From the NCBI GenBank assembly GCA_023426245.1, contig JAFABB010000056.1, positions 1 to 64,000 on the forward strand: a stretch of DNA of 64,000 bases. The letters run 5' to 3'. The notes under the pieces were generated by a model, which saw only the letters and a program-made list of their open reading frames with translations, did not search any database and had not been told where the DNA came from. Origin of the DNA: Bacillota bacterium (GTDB taxonomy: Bacteria; Bacillota; UBA4882; UBA8346). Positions 35,134-44,837 of the stretch are shown piece by piece. A program made the position numbers and the translations under genes. Numbering within the stretch: position 1 is the first letter of the stretch; every line of letters starts with the position of its first letter.

Positions 35134-36759
35134 TTATTCTATATTATGGAGAAAATTATACCTTAAACTACCTTTTTTGAGTTTGAGACCTGGCTCATCG
35201 GAAGTATTAAAGAAACTGTAATGAGCTGTAACTTCAAATGTATCTTTTTTAAGGACAAAGATTTCCTTATCCGTCCAGAAAAGGACTTTGTTATCATCTT
35301 CATACAATTGTGCTACTTTGGCTTTTTCATTATATTGAGCAATTGGTTCAAGGGTTTTAGCATCAATACTTATTTTATAAAGGCTATTTGTGGTTGCCAC
35401 TAGTGTTTGTAAGCTAGGTTTTTTAATTTGAAACATATTTAGGGGAGCTTCTACTGGAATTAGATAATCCAGCATTTTAAAATCACTGTTTAGAATGGTA
35501 ATATCTTTGGTATTGGCATTCAAAACATAGTATTGAGTTTTATCTTCATTGATGGTAATAACAGTCTTTGCATTTATAGTACGTGCAAAAAATAACCCTG
35601 GCCTTCCACTATTGACTGTTCCCATTTCTTTATGCTTTGTGATGCTATAAAATTTGCAATACCCAGTCAGCGGACTGTAGATAGATATATAATCCGAGTC
35701 TAAGATTTGGTCAATTCTGGGATAATAATAATTGGGATAATTATAGGACAAATTTGAACCGGTTTCAAATTTCTGCTGTTGTCCGGTTATATAATCAAAT
35801 TCTTCCATTGAATTTGTACTAACCAAATATAAGCGATCTAAATCGGGTAGGTATTCATAATCGAACCAATTAACCGTAGCCTTATTTGTGCTAATTCCAT
35901 TGGTTTTTACTTTGTATATCTCGGAGAGACTATTCGCGCTACAATCAATAACAAATAAAACGCGCTCTTTTTTTAACCATTTGAGATATATCGTTGTATT
36001 ATTTAGAAAGGCTGATTTTTTTAATTGAATTTTTTGGATAGATTTATTATTTTTTAAATCATAGAGGACTAAAAAGCCTCCTTTTCCGGCCCCTTTTTTT
36101 TGCCATTCATAACTGATTAAAGCTACCGTATCATGATCCAAAACATAAATCCAGCCTGGAATTTTTTCGGTTTGAATCGTCTGTTCAGTTTTAAAAGGTG
36201 AATAAGTGATTGTCGTTAATTGAGAATGCTCTTTGTCGCTTGCGGCTGAAAGATATAATTTATTCTCATCAACCGATAATGCCAAGTCTTTAATTGGGCC
36301 TTCAATATTATCAAGTTTTTCCGCTTGCTGCTTGGTAATATCATAATGAATAAGTTCGTTTGTTGTACTATTGGGTGACTTTTTACAGGAAATAAAAAAG
36401 TGTTTGTTATCTGTTGTATGAATCCAATGAAACGGGTAGTAACCGATTTCAACAAGATCTTCAGTCCTTCCGGTGGCTGTATTAAAAATGATTAAGCTAC
36501 CGGGAATATTTTTAGTTTTATCTGTTTGACTCTCTTCGGGTGTATATACAGCCAAAAATTTGTCTGGATTGGGGGTCGCCATAATAAATTGGGGGCATTT
36601 TTCCATATCGATAACCTTATTAAAACCGGTATCAACATTGCTCATATGTAAGATTTTATTTTTTTCCCAATCATACATAAAATAATCATAAGCCAAAACC
36701 TGGTAATTTAAAAATACAAAAAATAAAGTTACAAATAGAATTGAGATTCTTTTTCTCAT
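35134..36759 (-). CDS. Secreted beta-propeller-like protein of unknown function
   Basis: 541 residues from ATG 36759 (AAGGA upstream). A signal peptide (RKRISILFVTLFFVFLNYQVLA) leads into a body rich in short strands with recurring patterns such as LIIFNTATG, LVLYDLKNNK and YVLNANTKDI, typical of WD40/YncE/TolB-like propellers. No catalytic motif seen. The gene is visibly more AT-rich than its neighbours and stands alone in a repeat-rich region, hinting at horizontal acquisition. It may be an extracytoplasmic binding or scaffold protein. Confidence 0.75.
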   Translation of the reverse strand: MRKRISILFVTLFFVFLNYQVLAYDYFMYDWEKNKILHMSNVDTGFNKVIDMEKCPQFIMATPNPDKFLAVYTPEESQTDKTKNIPGSLIIFNTATGRTEDLVEIGYYPFHWIHTTDNKHFFISCKKSPNSTTNELIHYDITKQQAEKLDNIEGPIKDLALSVDENKLYLSAASDKEHSQLTTITYSPFKTEQTIQTEKIPGWIYVLDHDTVALISYEWQKKGAGKGGFLVLYDLKNNKSIQKIQLKKSAFLNNTTIYLKWLKKERVLFVIDCSANSLSEIYKVKTNGISTNKATVNWFDYEYLPDLDRLYLVSTNSMEEFDYITGQQQKFETGSNLSYNYPNYYYPRIDQILDSDYISIYSPLTGYCKFYSITKHKEMGTVNSGRPGLFFARTINAKTVITINEDKTQYYVLNANTKDITILNSDFKMLDYLIPVEAPLNMFQIKKPSLQTLVATTNSLYKISIDAKTLEPIAQYNEKAKVAQLYEDDNKVLFWTDKEIFVLKKDTFEVTAHYSFFNTSDEPGLKLKKGSLRYNFLHNIE

Positions 36760-36979
36760 CACTATCACATCCTTGGCAAATGTTCATTAAATAATTTAAT
36801 AAAAGATAAAAAATCAAACAATTATCAAATATTTTCGACTAATAACAAAAAAGTCCTGTTCGGATTCACCTTTAATTGGTTTTATATACCGATTGGAATA
36901 CCGGGAAGGGAGTGATGGGTAACACCATAATAATATTTATTTTAATTTATAGTATTTTTATTTTAGTTTGATATTGTTA

Positions 36980-37231
36980 GGCAGTGAAAAGGCCCCATCT
37001 CCGGGGATTACTCGAAGATGCCGCTCTTCCCCCGCTACCGTATGCTGGAGCATGGGAAGGATCAAGACGGCCCAAAATAGGCAATTATAATCCCTCGCCC
37101 ATAGCGTTTTTTGCGTGATGGGAGAGGACCGCTGCTATGAATGGACAGAGGGGTGAGGGCGTAGACCGTCGAACGGGAGAGGACTACTTCTCTGAATGGA
37201 CAGATTGGGTGAGGGCACAGGCCCTCCAAAC
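36980..37231. repeat. Intergenic repeat cluster with a two-unit tandem duplication
   Basis: Two tandem 55-57-base units (37120-37174 and 37175-37231) each starting GGGAGAGGAC and sharing GAATGGACAGA and GGGTGAGGGC follow the hairpin at 37093-37128. The 500 bases from 36769 to 37264 contain no gene. Confidence 0.6.
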
Positions 37232-37264
37232 GGGTTTTAAATTTTCACCTTCAAACCTCTATGT

Positions 37265-38122
37265 TTAATGGATATTCCGTTTTTTATGTTTTCCGCCCAT
37301 CACATCACTGACATCGCTGATGGTCATAAAAGCCTCCTCATCGATATCGTGGATGATCGTTTTTAATTTTACAATTTCCAAACGGGTCACCACGGAATAA
37401 ATCGCATTTTTTGATTGACCGCTGAATCCGCCTTTCGCTTCTAAAAAGGTCACTCCTCTGCCTAACCGCGCCGTAATGACCTCGGCAATCTCCGGCCCTT
37501 TCTCGGTGATGATCAGAGCGGCCTTGGTTTCATCCAGGCCTTCGATGGTGATGTCAATCATTTTGTAGGCGATAAAATAAGCAATCAGCGAGTACATCGC
37601 CTTATTCCAGCCAAAGACAAATCCGGCGCTGGCCAAGATGAAAAGGTTAAAAAACATGATGATTTCACCAACGGAAAAACCGGTCTTTTTATTCAGAAAA
37701 ATGGCGATGATTTCCGTTCCGTCTAGAGACCCGCCGTAACGGATGATGATCCCGACCCCAATCCCCAGAATGATGCCGCCGAAAACCGTCGCCAGCAGCA
37801 CATCGTGAGTGACGCCCGGAATCGGATGGAGAACCGAAACCCATATTGCCAGGGAAGTTACGGAAAACAGGGTGGATATTACGAAAGTCTTGCCGATTTG
37901 TTTGTAACCGAAGATGAGAAAGGGAATATTAAGAATGAAGATGAAAATGCCCAGTGAAAAATGACTTAAATAGCTTGAGATAATCGATACCCCGGTAATA
38001 CCGCCGTCGATGATTTTGTTGGGTATCAGGAATTCTTCCAGTCCAACTGCAGCCAGTACCGCTCCCAACTCAAAAAACAAGTATTTCTTGATGGTTTTCA
38101 ATAAACCATGATTTTTTTTCAT
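37265..38122 (-). CDS. YitT-family membrane protein (DUF161 + DUF2179)
   Basis: 285 residues from ATG 38122; the longer frame to 38242 adds a non-hydrophobic, poorly supported leader. Five to six hydrophobic helices (about 15-170) with the repeated GGITGVSII-type and GGSLDGTEIIAI motifs, followed by a soluble C-terminal DUF2179 domain (ITEKGPEIAEVITARLGRGV...GFSGQSKNAIYSVV). YitT proteins are common in Firmicutes and are suspected transporters or signalling proteins. Divergent from the metallophosphoesterase gene. Confidence 0.88.
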   Translation of the reverse strand: MKKNHGLLKTIKKYLFFELGAVLAAVGLEEFLIPNKIIDGGITGVSIISSYLSHFSLGIFIFILNIPFLIFGYKQIGKTFVISTLFSVTSLAIWVSVLHPIPGVTHDVLLATVFGGIILGIGVGIIIRYGGSLDGTEIIAIFLNKKTGFSVGEIIMFFNLFILASAGFVFGWNKAMYSLIAYFIAYKMIDITIEGLDETKAALIITEKGPEIAEVITARLGRGVTFLEAKGGFSGQSKNAIYSVVTRLEIVKLKTIIHDIDEEAFMTISDVSDVMGGKHKKRNIH

Positions 38123-38377
38123 TGAACGACCCCCATTTGAAGTAAGGAAAAACGTAACATGAGAATAATGATATGGATCCCATCGGTTGCATGGGAAAAA
38201 ACTCCCCCGGAGTTTATCATTTTCCATCGTTTTTTGAAACATTTACAATTTATTATAACATTATTTTTCGTACAATAGAAATGAGATACGATTAATAAAA
38301 TCCCCCGGGCAGGAAGGTAAAGGCTGGGGATCGTCGAAACATTGAAATAGATTCCAAGGCCTAAACGGGGGTTTTTG

Positions 38378-38971
38378 ATGAAAATATTAGCGATAGCTGA
38401 TGTTGAAGAGGAAACGATGTATGAAGAAAGAATGAGGCTGAAGATAGGTCCTGTCGATCTCATTATTTCCTGCGGGGATCTCTCGGAGGATTACCTGTCC
38501 TATGTTTCCACGGTGTATGGCGCGCCTCTTTTTTATGTGAGGGGCAATCATGATCAGGCTATTACCAAGGCCGTCTCCATTGGGGAGAATTTACATAACC
38601 GGATGGTCCGCTATAAAGGATTTAAATTTCTTGGGTTTGAGGGATGTCCGCGCTACAATAACGGGGTAGTACAATATACTGAGCGGGAAATGGGTTTTAT
38701 GGTGAATAAAGCCATTTTCAGCGCCTGGTTGGGCGGTAATCCCGATGTAGTCGTGACCCATGCCACGCCAAAAGGGATCCACGAGGGGAAAGACTTTGCC
38801 CACCGGGGATTTGCGGCATTTAACAAATTGATCGATCATAGCCAGCCCCGCTTTTTTTTACACGGTCATAATCATTTGATTTATAATCCCTTGGATCAGG
38901 TACGGGTTTGGAAGAATGGAAAAACTCAAGTAATCAATGTATACGGACATTATGTTTTTACGCTTGAATAA
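38378..38971 (+). CDS. Calcineurin-like metallophosphoesterase
   Basis: 197 residues from ATG 38378. Metal motifs: IISCGDLSEDY, YVRGNHDQ, VVTHATPKG and FLHGHNH. The first motif, usually DxH, reads IADVEEE, a pattern I associate with a subgroup of these enzymes lacking the first histidine. Hydrolyses a phosphomonoester or diester in the cytoplasm; substrate unknown. Followed after 20 bases by nudC, likely cotranscribed. Confidence 0.87.
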   Translation: MKILAIADVEEETMYEERMRLKIGPVDLIISCGDLSEDYLSYVSTVYGAPLFYVRGNHDQAITKAVSIGENLHNRMVRYKGFKFLGFEGCPRYNNGVVQYTEREMGFMVNKAIFSAWLGGNPDVVVTHATPKGIHEGKDFAHRGFAAFNKLIDHSQPRFFLHGHNHLIYNPLDQVRVWKNGKTQVINVYGHYVFTLE

Positions 38972-38991
38972 ACATCATGGGAGAATGCGCG

Positions 38992-39873
38992 ATGAATTTT
39001 ATACCCGGCACTTGCCTCAATCACCCAAAAGATTCCGCAGTTTACTGGTTTTTGTTCCATGACCATCAAGTCCTGATGGATATTTCTCCCGACACCAGTA
39101 GTGTCTCCAACGCTGGTAGTGTCTCCGATACCAGCGGTATCCCCGGTAATCCAAGCGAAGTCGGTTATCACTTGCCGTTAGCCGTTGGAGAAATATTCGC
39201 TTTAACCAGCACTGAACGTTATTTGGGAACACTGGAAGGGCATCCCTGTTATTTTGCCACTGTTGCGGCCAATCAAGATTTTCCTGCCACATATAGCTTT
39301 ATTAGGGTACGCGACCTTTACGGGAAGATGCCGGAAGATTTATTTTGGCTTGTGGGCCGGGCCTTTCACCTTTCCAATTGGGATCGGCATACTTTATATT
39401 GCGGCAGTTGCGGCGCTCCCACCGAACCTGCCGCCGAAGAAAGGGCTAAAATTTGCCCGCGTTGTCGGGAGCTTATTTTCCCCCGGATTTCTCCGGCGAT
39501 TATTGTGGCGATCACCAAGGGCAACCAAATTTTGTTAGCCCGTAACCGTAATCTTCCGGGGGATCTTCATACAGTGATTGCCGGTTTTGTGGAGCCCGGA
39601 GAATCATTGGAGGAATGTCTGCGCAGAGAAGTCCGGGAAGAAGTGGGTATCGAAGTTAAGAATATTCAATACTTCGCCAGCCAACCCTGGCCGTTTCCCG
39701 ATTCTTTAATGGTTGCTTTTGTGGCCGAATATGAAAGCGGGGATATCGAAGTTGACGGCAGGGAAATCATTGAAGCAAATTGGTTTACCGCCGGTAATCT
39801 CCCCCCGATCCCGGGGAGAATCAGTGTCGCCAGGAAGTTGATTGACTGGTTTACCGCTCGTTACCGCGAATAA
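38992..39873 (+). CDS. nudC: NADH pyrophosphatase / RNA decapping Nudix hydrolase
   Basis: 293 residues from ATG 38992 (GGGAGA upstream). A central zinc ribbon (CGSCG...CPRC, about residues 137-160) precedes the Nudix box GFVEPGESLEECLRREVREE (with VGI following), and the NudC-specific SQPWPFPDS motif is present. It hydrolyses NAD(H) and removes NAD caps from RNA. The N-terminal domain contains a repeat insertion (see 39098-39140). Confidence 0.93.
   Translation: MNFIPGTCLNHPKDSAVYWFLFHDHQVLMDISPDTSSVSNAGSVSDTSGIPGNPSEVGYHLPLAVGEIFALTSTERYLGTLEGHPCYFATVAANQDFPATYSFIRVRDLYGKMPEDLFWLVGRAFHLSNWDRHTLYCGSCGAPTEPAAEERAKICPRCRELIFPRISPAIIVAITKGNQILLARNRNLPGDLHTVIAGFVEPGESLEECLRREVREEVGIEVKNIQYFASQPWPFPDSLMVAFVAEYESGDIEVDGREIIEANWFTAGNLPPIPGRISVARKLIDWFTARYRE
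39098..39140 (+). repeat. 18-bp minisatellite inside nudC
   Basis: Units GTAGTGTCTCCAACGCTG (39098-39115) and GTAGTGTCTCCGATACCA (39116-39133) plus a partial third encode SVSNAG-SVSDTS-GIPGNP, a low-complexity loop in the N-terminal domain. Confidence 0.65.
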
Positions 39874-39915
39874 ATCCGTTTACTGAAAATTAATGAATGT
39901 GGAATTGAATGACAA

Positions 39916-39945
39916 TTGACTGACAATCAGTCAGTGAAATATAAT
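39916..39945 (+). promoter_or_regulatory. Promoter and TetR-type operator of the efflux operon
   Basis: TTGACT (39916-39921), 18 bases, TATAAT (39940-39945). The palindrome TGACTGA-CAA-TCAGTCA (39917-39933) covers the -35 and spacer, a textbook TetR-family operator position. The regulator gene follows at once, so the operon is probably autorepressed. Confidence 0.8.
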
Positions 39946-39988
39946 AACTTTAGAGAAGGAAAAGGACGTTGAAGGAGTTGCCTCTAAG

Positions 39989-40639
39989 TTGAGTAAAACC
40001 AGGATTACCAAAGAACCGGAAACCAGAAAAAACGAGATCATCGACGCCGCAGGGGAACTTTTTTTAACCCAAGGTTTTGATGAAACTTCGGTGAGTGACA
40101 TCGTTGCCAAGGTAGGGGTGGCTCAGGGTTTATTTTATTATTACTTTAAATCCAAAAATGAAATTTTGGATCAAGTGGTGGACCGTTTCGCCGAGCATTT
40201 AATGGAAAACGTTTATCAGATCGGTAACGACGATACTTTAAATAGTATTCAAAAGCTAAAAACCATCTTCCGGATGATGTTGTTCCCGGAACCTGAAAAT
40301 CGAAAAATTTTTGTGTATCTCCATGCGGAAAAAAATGAGCGGTTGCACAACCGGATGGCCCAGCGCTGGATGGATGGAATCATTACGCTGTTTTTAAACA
40401 TTATTGGGCGGGGAGTCAAGGAGAAACTCTTTGATGTTGAGTATCCCCGGGAGACGCTGGAGATCATGATGGGAGGTTTTGAACCTTATTTTCATAGTGT
40501 CTATAGAAAACCTTACTCGTCCGAACAATTTATTCAAAGGGTTCAGGCCGGTTTGGCCATCCTGGAAAAAACCTTGGGCGCGGCAAAAGGTAGTTTACAA
40601 ATCACTGATTCCGAGGTGAACGGTAAATATGACGAATGA
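39989..40639 (+). CDS. TetR-family repressor of the adjacent efflux operon
   Basis: 216 residues from TTG 39989 (GAAGGAG upstream). The N-terminal helix-turn-helix (TSVSDIVAKVGVAQGLFYYYF, residues about 32-52) is classic TetR; the C-terminal ligand domain is helical. Its end overlaps the ABC ATPase gene by 11 bases, so it is coupled to the pump it likely controls. The inducer is probably a pump substrate. Confidence 0.9.
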   Translation: MSKTRITKEPETRKNEIIDAAGELFLTQGFDETSVSDIVAKVGVAQGLFYYYFKSKNEILDQVVDRFAEHLMENVYQIGNDDTLNSIQKLKTIFRMMLFPEPENRKIFVYLHAEKNERLHNRMAQRWMDGIITLFLNIIGRGVKEKLFDVEYPRETLEIMMGGFEPYFHSVYRKPYSSEQFIQRVQAGLAILEKTLGAAKGSLQITDSEVNGKYDE

Positions 40640-41339
40640 AGCGATGATTTGTTTACATGACATGATAAAGGAATATCGGGTCGGCGAGGTTACGATCAGG
40701 GCCGCCGACGGCATTAGTTTCGAGACTTTTCCGGGCGAGTTGACGGTGGTTCTCGGACCCAGCGGGGCCGGTAAAAGTACCGTCTTAAATATTATTGGGG
40801 GAATGGACCGCCCAAGTAGCGGGGAAATCTGGGTGGAAGGGCAAAATATCGCGGGCTATTCCGATAAGGAATTAACTTTCTACCGGCGCAAAAAGATTGG
40901 CTTTGTCTTTCAGTTTTATAACCTGATGCCCAACCTGACCGCGCTGGAAAATGTTGAGCTGGCAGCCCAAATCAGCGATAACCCGCTGGATATCAAGGAA
41001 GTCATGGAAGCGGTGGAACTTGGCAAACGCCTCGACAATTTCCCGGCTCAATTATCCGGTGGCGAACAACAACGGGTGGCCATCGCCCGGGCGGTTGCCA
41101 AAAATCCTTTACTGTTGCTTTGCGATGAGCCCACCGGAGCCCTCGATTATCAGACCGGTAAATCCATTTTAAGTCTTTTATCCAAGGTCAATAAGGAAAT
41201 GAAAAAGTCGGTGATGATCATCACTCACAATTCGGCCTTGGCAGCCATGGCCCACCGGGTCATCCGGATTAAAAACGGCCGGGTGGAAAAAGTTGAACAC
41301 CAGGAAAATCCGGAACCGGTGGAAAGGATTGAATGGTAA
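40629..41339 (+). CDS. ABC efflux ATPase, MacB/LolD type
   Basis: 236 residues. Walker A GPSGAGKST, signature LSGGEQQRVAIARAV, Walker B LLLCDEPTGALD, and the MacB/LolD-type segment GFVFQFYNLMPNLTALENVE. Paired with a separate FtsX-type permease, periplasmic adaptor and TolC homologue, it would power extrusion of drugs, peptides or lipoproteins from the inner membrane or periplasm. GAGGTGA precedes the ATG within the regulator gene. Confidence 0.92.
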   Translation: MTNEAMICLHDMIKEYRVGEVTIRAADGISFETFPGELTVVLGPSGAGKSTVLNIIGGMDRPSSGEIWVEGQNIAGYSDKELTFYRRKKIGFVFQFYNLMPNLTALENVELAAQISDNPLDIKEVMEAVELGKRLDNFPAQLSGGEQQRVAIARAVAKNPLLLLCDEPTGALDYQTGKSILSLLSKVNKEMKKSVMIITHNSALAAMAHRVIRIKNGRVEKVEHQENPEPVERIEW

Positions 41340-43714
41340 TGAGGCTTTTTTTAAAAAAATCACTGCGGGATATCCGGGAGGCCAGAGGACAATTTGCTTC
41401 CATTTTACTGGTGACCGTCATCGGTGTATCCTTTTATATCGGCTTGAATTCCGCGCAGCTAAATTTACAATCGGCCAGCGATAAATATTTCAGCGCTTAC
41501 CGTTTGGCCGATCTCTGGCTGTCTTTTCAAAAAGCGCCGGAAACTGTTTTAACCCGCATGAAGCGTTTTCCGGAAGTAAAACAAGTCACCGGCAGGGTGG
41601 TTAGCGATCAACAGCTTACGATCCATCAACATGATGCCGTGATCCGCTTGATAACCTTACCGGATGTCCGCCAGGAAACTGTGAATGATATTATGCTCAA
41701 AGCCGGCCGGTATTTTACAGCGGATCAGGGCAATCAATGCCTGGTTGATGAAGCCTTCTTTCAAGCCCAGGACTTGCAGTTCGGTGATGTTTTGGAACCG
41801 ATCATCAACGGCAATAGAGTCAAGCTCAAAGTAATCGGAATTGTGAAAAGTCCCGAATATCTTTACCAAATCCGGGATAGCAGCGAGATGGTGCCGGACC
41901 CCTTCAGGTTCGGCATTGTCTATATTAAAAAGTCTTTCGGCCAGGGTATCTTGGGTTTCAATAGTTCGATTAACGATGCTTCGGTTTTGCTTAAGCCCGG
42001 AACCGATAGTGAACGAATCCAACGGAAGATGGAAAAGGTCTTTCAAAAATACGGGTTGAGCCAAATCACACTCAAAAAGGATCAAATCAGTTTCAATACT
42101 TTTTCCGGGGAGATTCAGCAGTTGAGTTCGCTGAGCAATCTCTTTCCGATCATTTTTTTAATCGTGGCGGCAACCATCATCTATATTACCATGAGCCGGA
42201 TCGTTGAAAACCAGCGGGTTCAGCTCGGTACTTTGAAAGCACTCGGGTACGGCAACTTTCAAATCATGCTCCACTATCTTTCCTACGCCTTTTTCATCGG
42301 CTTGGCCGGTAATGCTTTCGGCGCCGCCCTGGGAATTTATCTCAGCCAAAAAATGATGGCCATGTATAATACCATTTACCAGCTTCCGCTGGAACAGGTT
42401 CGCTCTCACTATGGACTGGTTTTACCGGCCCTGCTGCTCACGATGTTTTTTTGTCTGGGAGCCGGTTATCATTCGTGCCGCAAAGAATTGCAACTGATTC
42501 CGGCCGAGTCCATGCGGCCGAAAGCGCCAAAAACGGCTTCCAAAAGTTGGCTTGAACAGATTCCCGCTCTTTGGCGGCGGTTCAATTTCAGTTGGAAAAT
42601 CATCTTCCGGAATATTTTTCGTTACAAGCAACGGGCTTTGCTGACATCGGTGGGAATCATTTTTGCAACGGCTTTGTTACTGTCGGCACTGGGCTTAAAT
42701 GATTCGATTGGGTTTTTGATAAAGCAGGAATATTCTACAACCCAGAAGTATGATTTGAATGTTACTTTTAATCAAATGTTGAACCCGGATGAACTAAAAT
42801 ATATTCGAAGTTTGCCCCACGTTTCTTATGTTGAGCCCATACTTGGCTACGGAGTGGAGATTACCAGCGGTTGGAGAATGAAAAAGTTAGGACTGACGGG
42901 TTTGATTGCCAGGCCCAAACTTTTTCAAATCAGTGATCAACAAAGCCAAAAAGTCGCCGTTCCTTCAAAGGGAATTTTAATTTCCCAGCAGCTTAGTGAT
43001 ACTTTGGGTGCCACTGCTGGAGATTTGGTTCAAATCAAACCGACCTGGCCGGGAAAAAACAGCGACCAAGACCGTAAATGGGTGCGGATTCAGAAGGTGG
43101 TCGCCCAATATGTGGGGCAAAGCGCCTATGGCGGGTTGGATTTTTGCAGCCGGTTGTTGCATGAAGGTCCATTGGCCAACGGATGCATGATCAAACTGGA
43201 CGATCTTGATTATCAGGATAAAGTCACCGCTAAAATCAAGGAAATGCCGACTGTGGCTTCGATTCAATCAAGAACGGTAGCACTGTCCAATTTGCTGAAA
43301 GCCGAGAGCCAATCGGTAGTTTCCATCGGCATCATGATACTGGCCAGCGGTCTCCTGGCCTTTGCGGTGATTTACAACATCACCACCATCAACATTTTTG
43401 AACGCCGCCGGGAACTGGCCACCTTAAAGGTATTGGGGTTTACCTCCTCAGAAATGCGGCAACTGGTGTTTAATGAAAATTTGATCATCACGGTTTTGGC
43501 AATGGGGTGCGGATTATTGGTAGGAGGGCACTTGCTGAATTATTTATGTCAGAGTGCCGGCACTGACAATATCAATTTTCCGGCCGTGATAAACGGTCCC
43601 AGTTATATACTGGCTAGCGCATTGGTAATGTTCTTTAGTATCTCGGCCAACTTGATACTGATGAATAAAATTCATGATATCAACATGGTGGAAGCTTTAA
43701 AAAGCAGTGAGTGA
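41333..43714 (+). CDS. FtsX/MacB-type ABC permease, double-domain
   Basis: 793 residues. Two FtsX modules: helix near residues 22-42, a large external domain, three helices about 265-400, then a second copy with a helix near 435-455, an external domain and three helices about 660-785. Terminal IHDINMVEALKSSE is typical of these permeases. The duplicated design (about ten helices) matches a class of exporters that work with one ATPase. It overlaps the ATPase gene by 7 bases. Confidence 0.9.
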   Translation: MVMRLFLKKSLRDIREARGQFASILLVTVIGVSFYIGLNSAQLNLQSASDKYFSAYRLADLWLSFQKAPETVLTRMKRFPEVKQVTGRVVSDQQLTIHQHDAVIRLITLPDVRQETVNDIMLKAGRYFTADQGNQCLVDEAFFQAQDLQFGDVLEPIINGNRVKLKVIGIVKSPEYLYQIRDSSEMVPDPFRFGIVYIKKSFGQGILGFNSSINDASVLLKPGTDSERIQRKMEKVFQKYGLSQITLKKDQISFNTFSGEIQQLSSLSNLFPIIFLIVAATIIYITMSRIVENQRVQLGTLKALGYGNFQIMLHYLSYAFFIGLAGNAFGAALGIYLSQKMMAMYNTIYQLPLEQVRSHYGLVLPALLLTMFFCLGAGYHSCRKELQLIPAESMRPKAPKTASKSWLEQIPALWRRFNFSWKIIFRNIFRYKQRALLTSVGIIFATALLLSALGLNDSIGFLIKQEYSTTQKYDLNVTFNQMLNPDELKYIRSLPHVSYVEPILGYGVEITSGWRMKKLGLTGLIARPKLFQISDQQSQKVAVPSKGILISQQLSDTLGATAGDLVQIKPTWPGKNSDQDRKWVRIQKVVAQYVGQSAYGGLDFCSRLLHEGPLANGCMIKLDDLDYQDKVTAKIKEMPTVASIQSRTVALSNLLKAESQSVVSIGIMILASGLLAFAVIYNITTINIFERRRELATLKVLGFTSSEMRQLVFNENLIITVLAMGCGLLVGGHLLNYLCQSAGTDNINFPAVINGPSYILASALVMFFSISANLILMNKIHDINMVEALKSSE

Positions 43715-43736
43715 AGAGAAGGAGGAGCGTTTGACA

Positions 43737-44837
43737 ATGGAGAACTTGATGATGAAGAGCCCGATCATGAAGAGGCGGAAACTATTGATTACCATCGGAG
43801 TCACCGCTGTTATACTCTTGGCGATCATTTATCAAATCAATCAAGGTATTCCGGTTGATGCTTTGAAAGTATCCCGCGGCAGTATCCGGGAATATATCGA
43901 TGAGACCGGAACGGTTAAAGCCCGGCAAAGCCAGACTGTTTATTTGAATGACAGCGGCAGGATTACTGCACTTTTGGTTGATCAAGGCGATCTTGTTCAA
44001 TTGGGGGAATTATTGTTAAAAATGAGTCCGGCAGATCTTGATATGGCCAAAATCAATTCCGCCCAAGCGAGAATCGATTTGGAGTCAACTCGGAAAGATT
44101 GGGATAAAGCTCAAAAACTGTTCGGTGAAGGCGCAATCAGCAGAACCGATTTCGATAACGCGCACGCAGCCTATGAGCGGGCACTAAACACCATGCAAAC
44201 GGCAACGCTCGAACTGGAGAAAGAGCAAGATAACTTGGTGGTCAGGGCTCCACTGGCCGGGATGATCCTTCAAAAATCCATTGATATCCATCAAGTGGTA
44301 AGCCAGGGAACCCTCGCTTTCATCATCGGTGATCCGAAAAAATTGGAGATTGATGCCGATATTCTGGCCGATGATGTGGTGAAAATCCGGCCCGGTAATG
44401 CGGTCGCCATCAGTGGCCAAACAACCGGAGGCCCTGATTTGAATGGAAAAGTAAGAAAAGTGGCTCCTATGGCGCAAAATGTAATTTCCTCGCTGGGAGT
44501 GAACCAGAAACGGGCCACGGTAACCATTGATTTTTTGGGTGGAATGGGTTCGCTTAAGCCAGGCTACGATGTGGATGTAAGAATTTTTACCCAAACCAAA
44601 AGGGAGACGATTGTCATCCCGGCAAGCGCTGTTTTTGACCTGCATGGGCGTAATTATGTATTTGCGATCGAAAAGGAGTATACCAGGCTTCGGCCGATTC
44701 GCAAAGGGATTGAAAATGATGAGCAAATCGAGATTCTCTCCGGAGTAAAACCGGGAGAATGGATTTTAACCAAACCGGACAATTCGATCCAAGAAGGAAT
44801 GAAAGTAAAAGTGAAGGTTGAGGCGGCCAAGATTTAA
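43737..44837 (+). CDS. Periplasmic adaptor (HlyD/MacA-like membrane fusion protein)
   Basis: 366 residues from ATG 43737 (AAGGAGG about ten bases upstream; the open frame runs back to GTG 43707). An N-terminal anchor helix (LLITIGVTAVILLAIIYQI), a lipoyl half-motif (VDQGDLVQLGELLLKM), an alpha-helical hairpin (about residues 100-160), the second lipoyl half (VVRAPLAGMILQKSID), and beta-barrel domains follow. It would connect the ABC permease to the TolC-like channel. Confidence 0.92.
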   Translation: MENLMMKSPIMKRRKLLITIGVTAVILLAIIYQINQGIPVDALKVSRGSIREYIDETGTVKARQSQTVYLNDSGRITALLVDQGDLVQLGELLLKMSPADLDMAKINSAQARIDLESTRKDWDKAQKLFGEGAISRTDFDNAHAAYERALNTMQTATLELEKEQDNLVVRAPLAGMILQKSIDIHQVVSQGTLAFIIGDPKKLEIDADILADDVVKIRPGNAVAISGQTTGGPDLNGKVRKVAPMAQNVISSLGVNQKRATVTIDFLGGMGSLKPGYDVDVRIFTQTKRETIVIPASAVFDLHGRNYVFAIEKEYTRLRPIRKGIENDEQIEILSGVKPGEWILTKPDNSIQEGMKVKVKVEAAKI

